Shown one piece after another: positions 5,180 through 11,582 of a stretch of 12,155 bases of DNA. Position numbers and translations under genes: made by a program. The stretch's first letter is position 1. Each line of letters begins with the position of its first letter. The notes beneath the pieces are model-generated. The model was not told the DNA's origin, ran no database searches, and worked only from the letters and a program-made list of their open reading frames with translations. Origin of the DNA: JBCDBY01 sp039182715. Its GTDB lineage: Bacteria > Planctomycetota > PLA2. The stretch is taken from positions 1 through 12,155 of the forward strand of contig JBCDBY010000121.1 of assembly GCA_039182715.1 (NCBI GenBank), read 5' to 3'.

Positions 5180-6661
5180 CTACGAGCTCTTCGCCGGATC
5201 GGCCGGCTTCTTCTCTTCGCCCGCTGCCTCCTTGGCCGCTTCCTCCGGACGCGTCTCCCAACCGCCGCCGAGCGCCTTGTAGAGCGACACGAGGTTGTTG
5301 GAGACGAAACCGCGGCTCTGCGCCGCCGAGTCCTGGAACTGGAAAAGCGACCGCTGGGCGTCCAGCACGCGCTGGAAATCCACGAGGCCCTGGCGGTAGA
5401 GGTCGGTCGAGAGCGTGACGGAACGCTGCGCCGCCTCGACGGCGAACTCCAGCGCGTCGCGACGCTGCTGCTCCTGCTCGTAGCGGTTGATGGAGCCCTC
5501 GATCTCCTCGATGGCGAGCAGCACGGTGCGTTCGTAGAGCTTGAGCGCCTCCTCCGTGCGCGCCTCCTGCAGGGCGATGTTGCTCTTGATCCGGCCGCCC
5601 GCGAACAGCGACCAGCGAATCGGCACGCCGATGCCCCACGTGACCGAGTCGCTGCTGAAGAGGTTGGAGAGGCTGGTCGATTCAAGCGCGAAGAAACCGT
5701 TGAGCGCGAAGCGCGGGTAGAGGTCCGCCGTCGCGACGCCGATCTGCGCCGTCGAGGCGGCCAGCTGGCGCTCCGCCGCACGGATATCGGGTCGCTGCCG
5801 AATCATGTCGGCCGGCACGCCGACGCCGACCTGCTCCGGCGGCGTCGGCACCTTCAGCACCTCGCCGAGCATCTCGGTCACCTCGCCGGGGTGCGCACCG
5901 AGCAGCACGGCGATGCGCAGCAGAGCCGCGACGCGCCCCTGCTCCAGCGCCGGAATGATCGAGCGCGTGTCACCGAGGTTGGACTTGGCCTGCGCCACGT
6001 CCAGCTCCGGCGAGACGCCCGCCTCGAAGCGCGACTCGGCCAGCTTGAGGCTCTCCTCCTGCGACTTCACGTTGTCGTTCGCGAAGGCGAGGCGCTGCTG
6101 GAAGGCGCGCATCGTCATGTAGTTCGCGGCCACCTCCGCGAAGAGGACGACGCGCACGTCGCGGTATGCCTCGTACTGCGCGCCCAGACCGGCTGCCGAC
6201 GACTCCACGTTCCGCGCGATGCGGCCGAAGACGTCGAGTTCCCAGGTCGCGTCGAAGCCGAGGCTCCACAGATCGGAGCCGTTGCCGGCCAGCGCTCCGC
6301 CCAGACCGTTGTTGCTCGGGTCGATGTACTCCGCGCTGCCGGTCGCGTCGACCGCGGGCAGGAACTCACCCTTGGAGATGCCGAGCGCGGCGCGCGCCTG
6401 CTTGATGCGGGCGAGCGCGATGGCGAGGTCGAGGTTGCCCTTGTCCGCGCGATCGATGAGCTCGTTGAGCACCGGGTCCTGGAACTTCTCCCACCACTGG
6501 GCGAGTTCCGTCGGCCCCTGGAAGACGCCGGTCTTGAGCTCCTGCGTCCATGCGTCGGGCATGGGAATCTCGGGCGGCGTGTAGTCCGGCCCGACCTTGC
6601 AGGCACCGAGCACGCACAGCGCGAGCACCGAGGCGGTCCTGATGACGAGATGCACCCTCAT
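5180..6661 (-). CDS. NodT/OprM-type outer-membrane efflux lipoprotein (TolC superfamily)
   Basis: A 493-aa outer-membrane factor that would form the trimeric exit channel of a tripartite pump. The N-terminus has a signal peptide ending in lipobox LGAC (Cys21), followed by the family hallmark CKVGPDYTPP (21-30). Two OEP repeats follow with typical segments WWEKFQDPVLNELI, ATWELDVFGRI, RFEAGVSPELDVAQA, IRQRPDIRAAERQL and RWSLFAGGRIKSNI. The ATG at 6661 is chosen because GGAGGA lies 10 bases upstream and the signal peptide starts there; an upstream frame extension adds 17 non-signal residues. The charged Ala/Glu/Lys-rich C-terminal tail is longer than usual. It lies in line with the ABC ATPase and permease genes, but no HlyD/MacA-type adaptor gene is in the window. 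The stop is TAG, in frame with the next gene. Confidence 0.95.
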   Translation of the reverse strand: MRVHLVIRTASVLALCVLGACKVGPDYTPPEIPMPDAWTQELKTGVFQGPTELAQWWEKFQDPVLNELIDRADKGNLDLAIALARIKQARAALGISKGEFLPAVDATGSAEYIDPSNNGLGGALAGNGSDLWSLGFDATWELDVFGRIARNVESSAAGLGAQYEAYRDVRVVLFAEVAANYMTMRAFQQRLAFANDNVKSQEESLKLAESRFEAGVSPELDVAQAKSNLGDTRSIIPALEQGRVAALLRIAVLLGAHPGEVTEMLGEVLKVPTPPEQVGVGVPADMIRQRPDIRAAERQLAASTAQIGVATADLYPRFALNGFFALESTSLSNLFSSDSVTWGIGVPIRWSLFAGGRIKSNIALQEARTEEALKLYERTVLLAIEEIEGSINRYEQEQQRRDALEFAVEAAQRSVTLSTDLYRQGLVDFQRVLDAQRSLFQFQDSAAQSRGFVSNNLVSLYKALGGGWETRPEEAAKEAAGEEKKPADPAKSS

Positions 6662-6671
6662 GTTCTGGCAA

Positions 6672-6677
6672 TCCTCC
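6672..6677 (-). promoter_or_regulatory. Shine-Dalgarno GGAGGA fixing the outer-membrane-factor start
   Basis: GGAGGA on the minus strand lies 10 bases before the ATG at 6661 and supports that start over the upstream in-frame extension. Confidence 0.6.
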
Positions 6678-6712
6678 GCCCGGAAGGTAAGCCAGCAGGC
6701 GGCCCGCGGCAA

Positions 6713-7309
6713 CTACCGCGACTCGTTGAGCAATTCGACCAATTGGTCGGCCCAGTACTCGAACACGCGCTGGTTGCTCGATCCCGCGAGCGTCTGGACG
6801 CCGCCGCCGCGACGCGTGGTCATGACGGCGAAGAGCACCTTGCCCGAAACCGAGTCCTTGAGATCGGCCTCGAGCGCCGCGCCGTCGAGTCGGATACGAC
6901 CCTTGCGATCGCCCTCGGTGCTCAGCGGACCGACGCGCACGTAGAGATCGGTGATCGCCACGCGGACGCGCAGCGTCGAATCCGACGGCTTGTCGACCAG
7001 CTGGTAGCCGTTGTCGCGCAGCGTGTTGCGAATCGCGCGGCCGAACTCGGCCGTCAGACGCTTGCGCTCGACGACGTTGATGTCCTCCGCCTCGGAGTCG
7101 GGGTTGAACCACGCCACCGCATCGTCCACCTGCAGGGTCTCGTACCGGGTGAAGTCGAGATCCGGCGACCGGTAGACCCAAAGCCCACGCGTCCCCTCGG
7201 TGGGGGCGAGCTTCGAATAGTCGTCCAGGAAGCCCGAACGACGAACTTCCGGCGTACTCCCGCATGCTGCGAGCAGGAGTACGCCGGCGTAAAGGAGTCC
7301 GTGGCGCAA
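6713..7309 (-). CDS. DUF3313-like lipoprotein
   Basis: A 198-aa predicted lipoprotein with hydrophobic signal sequence and lipobox LAAC (Cys16). The segment SGFLDDYSKL (25-34), followed by a YRSPDLDFTRYETLQVDD stretch, is what I remember as typical of DUF3313, an uncharacterised family of secreted or lipidated proteins; this assignment is by memory. The later part has alternating strands (STLRVRVAITDLYVRV) consistent with a small alpha/beta domain. The start is TTG at 7309, four bases after the stop of the DUF2959-like gene; no ATG or GTG allows the signal peptide, and the Shine-Dalgarno sequence is weak, so translation is probably coupled. The mature protein begins CGSTP, the same five residues as its upstream neighbour. 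A periplasmic or outer-membrane accessory role beside the ABC system is inferred. Confidence 0.82.
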   Translation of the reverse strand: MRHGLLYAGVLLLAACGSTPEVRRSGFLDDYSKLAPTEGTRGLWVYRSPDLDFTRYETLQVDDAVAWFNPDSEAEDINVVERKRLTAEFGRAIRNTLRDNGYQLVDKPSDSTLRVRVAITDLYVRVGPLSTEGDRKGRIRLDGAALEADLKDSVSGKVLFAVMTTRRGGGVQTLAGSSNQRVFEYWADQLVELLNESR

Positions 7310-7313
7310 GCGC

Positions 7314-7985
7314 CTACTGCTTCTTTTCGGCAGCGGCGTCCGCCTCGGCCTTGGGCTCGGGCGCCATCTCGGTCTCGGGGCGGTTGGACGCGAGGAAACC
7401 CTCGACGTCCGCCTTGATCGCCTCGTTGCGCTTCATCCACTCGTCGGCCTGCTTGGAGACCATCTCGCGATCGCTCGCGATGGTCTTGACCGACGCCGGC
7501 GTCAGCTCGAGGCCGAGCGCCGTCGCGTGGTCGCGCAGCGTCGAAAGCAACGGCTTGTAGTTCTGGATGCCCGCCTCGACGTGCCCCTGGAAGGCCTTGT
7601 ACGCCGCACGACGGTCCTCGAGGCGACCGCGCGCCTGCTCGCGCACGCTCTCGCTCTCGATCTTCGCCAGGTTCGCTTCGTAGCCCTCGAAGTAGGTCGC
7701 CGCGGCGACGTTCGTCGAGCCGAGCGTCTTCTCCATGTCGTTGACGAGACCCTCACAGGTCTTCAGCGCCGCATCGAACTCCTGGTAGGGCTTCTTGAGA
7801 TCGCCGGACGCATCGAGGAGCGCGATGTACTTCTCCTTGAGAATCAGGAGGTTCGACTCCGCCGCGTCCGCGGTCGCGCCGAGCTTCTCGACGGCCGTGT
7901 TCAGTTTGTCCGCATCCTTCTGGCCCTGGGGGGTGCTGCCGCACGCCACCGCGAAAACCAGGCTCATCACCATCAAACCGCGCAT
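7314..7985 (-). CDS. DUF2959-like helical lipoprotein
   Basis: A 223-aa predicted lipoprotein. The N-terminus MRGLMVMSLVFAVAC ends in a cysteine (Cys15) with a slightly atypical lipobox (AVAC instead of L at -3). The mature part is almost entirely helical and rich in Ala/Glu/Lys with coiled-coil character (about 24-200). The stretch from FEGYEANLAKI through QNYKPLLSTLRDH resembles the conserved core of DUF2959 as I recall it, where an F..W/Y-E motif precedes a P-L--FRD motif. The C-terminal 20 residues are low-complexity and charged. ATG at 7985 is preferred over TTG at 8009 because AAAGGA lies 6 bases upstream and the signal peptide begins there. It follows the permease by 39 bp. A periplasm-spanning helical protein could bridge pump and outer membrane, but this is speculation. 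Confidence 0.82.
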   Translation of the reverse strand: MRGLMVMSLVFAVACGSTPQGQKDADKLNTAVEKLGATADAAESNLLILKEKYIALLDASGDLKKPYQEFDAALKTCEGLVNDMEKTLGSTNVAAATYFEGYEANLAKIESESVREQARGRLEDRRAAYKAFQGHVEAGIQNYKPLLSTLRDHATALGLELTPASVKTIASDREMVSKQADEWMKRNEAIKADVEGFLASNRPETEMAPEPKAEADAAAEKKQ

Positions 7986-7991
7986 GTTCAA

Positions 7992-7997
7992 TCCTTT
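7992..7997 (-). promoter_or_regulatory. Shine-Dalgarno AAAGGA fixing the DUF2959-like start
   Basis: AAAGGA stands 6 bases before the ATG at 7985 on the minus strand and decides between that ATG and the in-frame TTG at 8009. Confidence 0.6.
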
Positions 7998-8024
7998 CGT
8001 GGTCCGCAAATGTACCTAAGAGGG

Positions 8025-9191
8025 TCACACGATGAGGGCACGGATCAAGGAATCGGCGAAGCGCGCGGTCAAAAGGACGAGCCCCCCCGCCAGCAGCGCC
8101 GCCGCCGCGAGCACGCCGGCCGCCTCCGCCGCCACGAGGCCCGCGACGAGCCCCCGGGAGCAGCCGATCTTGCGCATCGTCTCCATCTCCCGGCGACGCA
8201 GCCGCAGCGACAGCAGGAAGACCAGCACGACCGTGGCGAGCGTCGCGACTCCTAACAGAAGCGCAACGGCCAGCACATAACCACGCACGCGCACTACCGT
8301 GACGATCAACTCGTCCATGACGGCGCGCGGCTGCAGGATCTGGCACGGTTCCTCGCGCCCGAGGTAGCGTCCCATGAGCAGGGTGCCCGACTTCGTGTCA
8401 TGCGGCAGCGCGAGCACCGCCGAGACCGGCAGGTCGTCGAGATCGCCGTGGAAGTGAAAGCTCTCCGCGTTATCGGACGTGATCTCCTGCCAGAGCCGCA
8501 GCTTGGCATTGGCGGTGACGCCCTCCTCGTCCTTCTCCAGCACCTCGTCGGATCGTGGATCGTCGTGGCCGTGCGCGAATCCGGCGATGACCCAGGCGGT
8601 TCGCAGGTCGACGAAGACCGCCGCATCGTCGGGCCCGCCGGTCGGCGCGAGCACGCCGACGACCGGCATCCGCAGGGGATAGGAGCCGGCGAAGTCGAAC
8701 AGGTTCTCCGGCGAAGTGGTCACCTTGCCGCCCACGCCGACGCCGAGCGCATCCGCGGCCGCCGCGCCCAGCACGCACTCGCCGAGCAGCGCAAACGGAC
8801 GCCCGCCGTCGAGCGCGAGCCCGCGGAAACGGAAGTAGTCGATACTGGTCCCGACGACCGGATGCGCGCCGACGCGGAAGCGCAGATGCAGCGGAATCGG
8901 ATCGGCGAGGCCCGAGGCGCGGACACGGGTCACCTGCGCGTGCGGAATCGGCGGCGGCACCTCGCCCTGGAAATAGAGCGCGCGCAGGGCGAGGTCGAGC
9001 GAACTCCCCCGCGCGCCGATCAGCAGCGGCGTCGTGTCGGCGCGCGCCCGCATCTCGGTCGCGGAACGGTCGACGAGCACCTGCAGCCCGGCGGGCAGGA
9101 AGAGCAGCAGCGTGAGCGAGCCGACGAGAATCGACGTCTTGCCGGGGTGCGCGGCGAGATAGCGGCCGGCGAGGTAGAGCGTGTGCCTCAC
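8025..9191 (-). CDS. FtsX/MacB-like ABC transporter permease with histidine motifs and three membrane helices
   Basis: A 388-aa permease. One helix (about 18-40) is followed by a large periplasmic domain of MacB-PCD type (about 41-300), then two helices (303-330 and 347-375). The cytoplasmic loop RRREMETMRKIGCSR between them is the FtsX-family coupling loop that contacts the ATPase. The last helix of the usual 1+3 layout is absent: the protein stops 13 residues after the third helix. The periplasmic domain contains HGHDD (207-211), FHFHGD (245-250) and PHD (263-265), which could bind metal. From memory these features resemble permeases of zinc-regulated loci such as Pseudomonas PA4065. The GTG start at 9191 overlaps the ATPase stop (GTGA) and has AGGAG 8 bases upstream (9200-9204). 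The frame stays open far upstream, antisense to other genes, but that part is not coding. Confidence 0.93.
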   Translation of the reverse strand: MRHTLYLAGRYLAAHPGKTSILVGSLTLLLFLPAGLQVLVDRSATEMRARADTTPLLIGARGSSLDLALRALYFQGEVPPPIPHAQVTRVRASGLADPIPLHLRFRVGAHPVVGTSIDYFRFRGLALDGGRPFALLGECVLGAAAADALGVGVGGKVTTSPENLFDFAGSYPLRMPVVGVLAPTGGPDDAAVFVDLRTAWVIAGFAHGHDDPRSDEVLEKDEEGVTANAKLRLWQEITSDNAESFHFHGDLDDLPVSAVLALPHDTKSGTLLMGRYLGREEPCQILQPRAVMDELIVTVVRVRGYVLAVALLLGVATLATVVLVFLLSLRLRRREMETMRKIGCSRGLVAGLVAAEAAGVLAAAALLAGGLVLLTARFADSLIRALIV

Positions 9192-9844
9192 CCGAGCAGC
9201 TCCTGGAAGTCGATGACCGCGTCGAACCGCGGCAGCAGCGCGTGGTCGTGCGTGGCCACGACCAGCGCGGCCCCGGACGCCGACGCGAACTGCTCCAGCA
9301 GGTCGAGCGCGCGCAGCTTGTTGTCGGGGTCGAGATTGCCGGTCGGTTCGTCCGCGAGGATCAGCGCCGGCTCGGCGATCAGCGCGCGGCAGAGCGCGAT
9401 GCGCTGGCGCTCGCCCTGGGAGAGACGACGGATCGGCCGATGGAGCTTGTCGCCCAGACCGACCTGCGCCGCGAGCGAAGCGCCGCGTTCGCGCGCGGCC
9501 GCGTCCAGCGGCAGGTCGGGATGCAGCCGGCAGGGCAGCAGGACGTTGTCCAGCACGTCGAGGTAGTCGAGCAGCTCGAACTCCTGGAAGACGAGCCCGA
9601 GCCGGCGGACGCGAAAACTGCGGCGGGCCGCCTCGTCGAGCGCGGTCAGCTCGGTGTCGTCGATCCGAATGGCGCCGCTCGACGGGCGCAGGATGCCGGC
9701 GATGAGGTGGAGCAGCGTCGTCTTGCCGCAGCCGCTCGGCCCGATGACCGCGGCGCGCGCGCCCGCATCGAGCGACCAGGCCGGCAGCGAGAGCTTGAAA
9801 CCGCCCTCCGGATAGCCGAATTCCACGGCGCGCAGGTCGAGCAT
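9188..9844 (-). CDS. ABC transporter ATP-binding protein (LolD/MacB class)
   Basis: A 218-aa nucleotide-binding subunit that powers the permease encoded just downstream. All catalytic motifs are present: Walker A GPSGCGKT (35-42), Q-loop Gln87 in VFQEFELL, signature LSQGE (141-145), Walker B LILADE with Glu166, and switch His199 in VATHDH. The length and Q-loop context fit the LolD/MacB/FtsE class, which drives mechanotransmission rather than direct membrane import. The ATG at 9844 gives a standard N-terminus (MLDLRAVEFGY). It is the first gene of the minus-strand transport series and diverges from the dehydrogenase gene, with 58 bp between the starts. No Shine-Dalgarno sequence is evident. 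Its stop overlaps the permease start by four bases, so translation is coupled. The substrate is unknown. Confidence 0.97.
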   Translation of the reverse strand: MLDLRAVEFGYPEGGFKLSLPAWSLDAGARAAVIGPSGCGKTTLLHLIAGILRPSSGAIRIDDTELTALDEAARRSFRVRRLGLVFQEFELLDYLDVLDNVLLPCRLHPDLPLDAAARERGASLAAQVGLGDKLHRPIRRLSQGERQRIALCRALIAEPALILADEPTGNLDPDNKLRALDLLEQFASASGAALVVATHDHALLPRFDAVIDFQELLG

Positions 9845-9889
9845 GGACGCCGCGTAGTGTCGGGGCGCGGTCAGGCACCGTCAATGCCG

Positions 9890-9895
9890 TAGACT
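9890..9895 (+). promoter_or_regulatory. Possible -10 element (TAGACT) upstream of the dehydrogenase gene
   Basis: TAGACT matches TANNNT and ends 7 bases before the ATG at 9903. No Shine-Dalgarno sequence separates them, so a leaderless transcript is possible. No -35 match was found. Confidence 0.3.
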
Positions 9896-9902
9896 CGCGC
9901 GC

Positions 9903-10661
9903 ATGTCCACGCAATGGGCGGTCATCACCGGAGCGTCGGCCGGCATCGGCGCCGATTTCGCACGCCTTTTCGCCGCCGACGGCTGTCCGCTCGTGCTCGT
10001 GGCGCGACGGCGGGAGCGGCTGGAGGAGCTGGCGGCGACGCTTCCGGTCGAGACGAGGATCTGCGCGGCCGACCTCGCCACCGCGGAAGGGGTCGCGGCG
10101 CTGATCGCGTTCCTCGACGAGCAGGGCATCGAACCCCATCACCTGGTGAACAACGCCGGGTTCGGGCTGCGGGGCGCGTTCGCCGAACTCGACCCGACGG
10201 CGATGCACGACATGATTCGCCTCAACGTGCTGGCGCTCACCGACCTGACGCGCCGCTATCTGCCCGCCATGCTCGCGCGCGGATCGGGCGGCGTGCTCAA
10301 CGTCGCCTCGCTTGCCGGCTTCCAGCCCGGCCCGAACATGGCGGTCTACTACGCGACGAAGGCGTTCGTGCTGCACATGACCGAGGCGATCGCGCAGGAG
10401 ATCAAGGGACGCGGCGTGACGATGAACGCCTTCTGTCCGGGACCGGTCGCGACGGAGTTCAACGACGTCGCCGGCCTGGGGAAGCCGGCCGCCTTCGGAT
10501 TCTGGACGATGAGCAGCCCGCGCGCAGCGCAGATCGGGTACCGCGCCTACCGCAAGGGCAAGGTGCTGTGCGTGCCGGGCGTGGTGCCGCCGATCGCGCG
10601 TTTCCTGAACTGGATCACGCCACGGCCCTGGTCGCGGGCGCTGCTGGCGCGGTTGCAGTAG
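9903..10661 (+). CDS. Classical short-chain dehydrogenase/reductase (SDR)
   Basis: A 252-aa NAD(P)-dependent oxidoreductase. It has the cofactor motif TGASAGIG (9-16), an ARRRERL segment after the second strand (34-40) that favours NADPH, Asp58, NNAG (83-86), Asn108, catalytic Ser136 and the YxxxK pair Tyr149/Lys153, then CPGPVATEF (178-186). All catalytic residues are intact. The C-terminal region (GKVLCVPGVVPPIARFLNWI) resembles the DltE/YqjQ-like SDR group, whose substrates are mostly unknown. The ATG at 9903 gives the usual N-terminus. It diverges from the ABC ATPase and stands alone on the plus strand; a large inverted repeat follows. The family call is certain; the substrate cannot be given. 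Confidence 0.95.
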   Translation: MSTQWAVITGASAGIGADFARLFAADGCPLVLVARRRERLEELAATLPVETRICAADLATAEGVAALIAFLDEQGIEPHHLVNNAGFGLRGAFAELDPTAMHDMIRLNVLALTDLTRRYLPAMLARGSGGVLNVASLAGFQPGPNMAVYYATKAFVLHMTEAIAQEIKGRGVTMNAFCPGPVATEFNDVAGLGKPAAFGFWTMSSPRAAQIGYRAYRKGKVLCVPGVVPPIARFLNWITPRPWSRALLARLQ

Positions 10662-10674
10662 CGGCGGGGCGGGA

Positions 10675-10842
10675 GGGAGCTGAGAGCGCGGAGAAATCGC
10701 GCTGAGGCAGCTGAGTTCCGCTGAGATCGCTGAGGGGAAACAAGAAGGGTCATCGGGCGTTTCTCATGCCCCCCAATTTTGTCCTCAGCGATCTCAGCGT
10801 CCCTCAGCCATCTCAGCGCGAAGCCTCCGCGCCTCAGCCCCC
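10675..10842. repeat. Large imperfect inverted repeat of GCTGAG/CTCAGC units between convergent genes
   Basis: The left arm (10675-10735) holds five GCTGAG copies; the right arm (10783-10842) holds five CTCAGC copies in mirrored order. The inner 17 bases (10719-10735 and 10783-10799) are perfectly complementary. The inner 38 bases per arm (10698-10735 and 10783-10820) match at 32 of 38 positions, and the outer parts match with one indel and a few changes. A 47-base loop (10736-10782) separates the arms. It fills the gap between the SDR gene and the methyltransferase gene, which converge on it. It may act as a bidirectional terminator or be a dispersed REP-like element. A coding frame across it on the minus strand (10547-10852) is judged spurious. 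Confidence 0.85.
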
Positions 10843-10858
10843 TCACACGCAAGCAGTC

Positions 10859-11581
10859 CTACGACGTGACCCGCTCCGACCCATCCGCCCGCACCTGGCA
10901 CCGCCCCTCGATGCCTTCCAGCCGCGGCCGGTCGGAGCCGGGGCCCCGCTTCCGGAGCAGGGTGACGCCCGTCCCGAAGGGCACGTCGAGCACCTCCACC
11001 GACGCGTCGCCGCGCAGCTCGTCGATGTAGTCGGGCACGTTCATCTCGTAGGCGTTCTCCTCGCCGTAGATGCGCGACCGCCGCCGGATCATGCTGTCGT
11101 GGAAGAGCGCGAAGCCGTGCGTCACCAGCTTGGGCGCGAACGCCTCGTAGTCGAAGCGCGCCTGCTCCGCGGTGTGGTAGCCATCGACGAACAGGTACTG
11201 GATCTCGGGAAGCGCGGCCATCTCGTCAGACGCGGCGAACTCCTGCGTCGTCATCGGGACGTGCCGCACGTTGTCGAGGTCGTGCCGGGCGAAGAACGCC
11301 TGCACGCGCTCGGGGTCGCGCCACTGCCGGTCGACCAGAGAGGGGTCGATGAAGAGCAGATCGCCGCCCTCCAGATTGTCGGCCAGCGCCCGGGCGACGA
11401 TGAGCGGGACGAACCCGCGCCACGAACCGATGACCACCGCCTGCTTCGGCCGCACGATGCGTCCCAGCGCGTAGTAGAGCCAGCCGAGGCCGAGGTTGCC
11501 GTCCTCCGGCCGCTGGTTGTGTCCCATGCGCTGCATGTCGGGGTCGGCGAGCAGGCGATCGATCCAGGCGTTCAAGTCCAT
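10859..11581 (-). CDS. Class I SAM-dependent methyltransferase (Methyltransf_24-like)
   Basis: A 240-aa predicted methyltransferase. The nucleotide-binding loop is AVVIGSWRGFVP (48-59), an unusual form without the GxGxG pattern. The acidic end of the second strand is LLFIDPS (75-81). The segment YLFVDGYHTAEQARFDYEAF (129-148) and the following FALFHDS (157-163) are typical of the Methyltransf_24 group, often found in sugar, lipid or secondary-metabolite modification. The ATG at 11581 lies one base after the stop of the ATP-grasp gene, so the two are probably co-translated and functionally linked. It ends at the inverted repeat. The substrate is unknown; the methyltransferase fold is well supported, the activity less so because of the atypical glycine loop. 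Confidence 0.85.
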   Translation of the reverse strand: MDLNAWIDRLLADPDMQRMGHNQRPEDGNLGLGWLYYALGRIVRPKQAVVIGSWRGFVPLIVARALADNLEGGDLLFIDPSLVDRQWRDPERVQAFFARHDLDNVRHVPMTTQEFAASDEMAALPEIQYLFVDGYHTAEQARFDYEAFAPKLVTHGFALFHDSMIRRRSRIYGEENAYEMNVPDYIDELRGDASVEVLDVPFGTGVTLLRKRGPGSDRPRLEGIEGRCQVRADGSERVTS

Positions 11582-11582
11582 A

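Noticed and set aside
3731..7417. A 1228-codon plus-strand open frame
   Set aside because: It runs antisense to several well-supported genes (propeller, outer-membrane factor, lipoproteins) and crosses their boundaries; it is a composition artefact.
8340..8356. TGGCAC as a sigma-54 -24 element
   Set aside because: The required TTGC at the -12 spacing is missing and the site lies inside the permease gene; the TGGCAC near 10895 fails the same test.
9845..9902. Zur-box or other metal-regulator site upstream of the ABC ATPase
   Set aside because: Looked for because of the permease histidines. The 58-bp gap is GC-rich and shows no AT-rich palindrome of Zur or Fur type.
9192..10376. Upstream extension of the permease frame to 10376
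   Set aside because: It runs through the ABC ATPase in another frame and antisense to the dehydrogenase. Recognisable permease sequence begins at the GTG at 9191, which has a Shine-Dalgarno sequence and a GTGA overlap.
10698..10820. CRISPR array in the GCTGAG repeat region
   Set aside because: The units are only 6 bases with no regular spacers and are arranged as an inverted repeat; no cas genes are nearby.
10547..10852. A 101-codon minus-strand frame across the inverted repeat
   Set aside because: Its sequence derives from the GCTGAG repeat and the antisense of the dehydrogenase end; no family motif is present.
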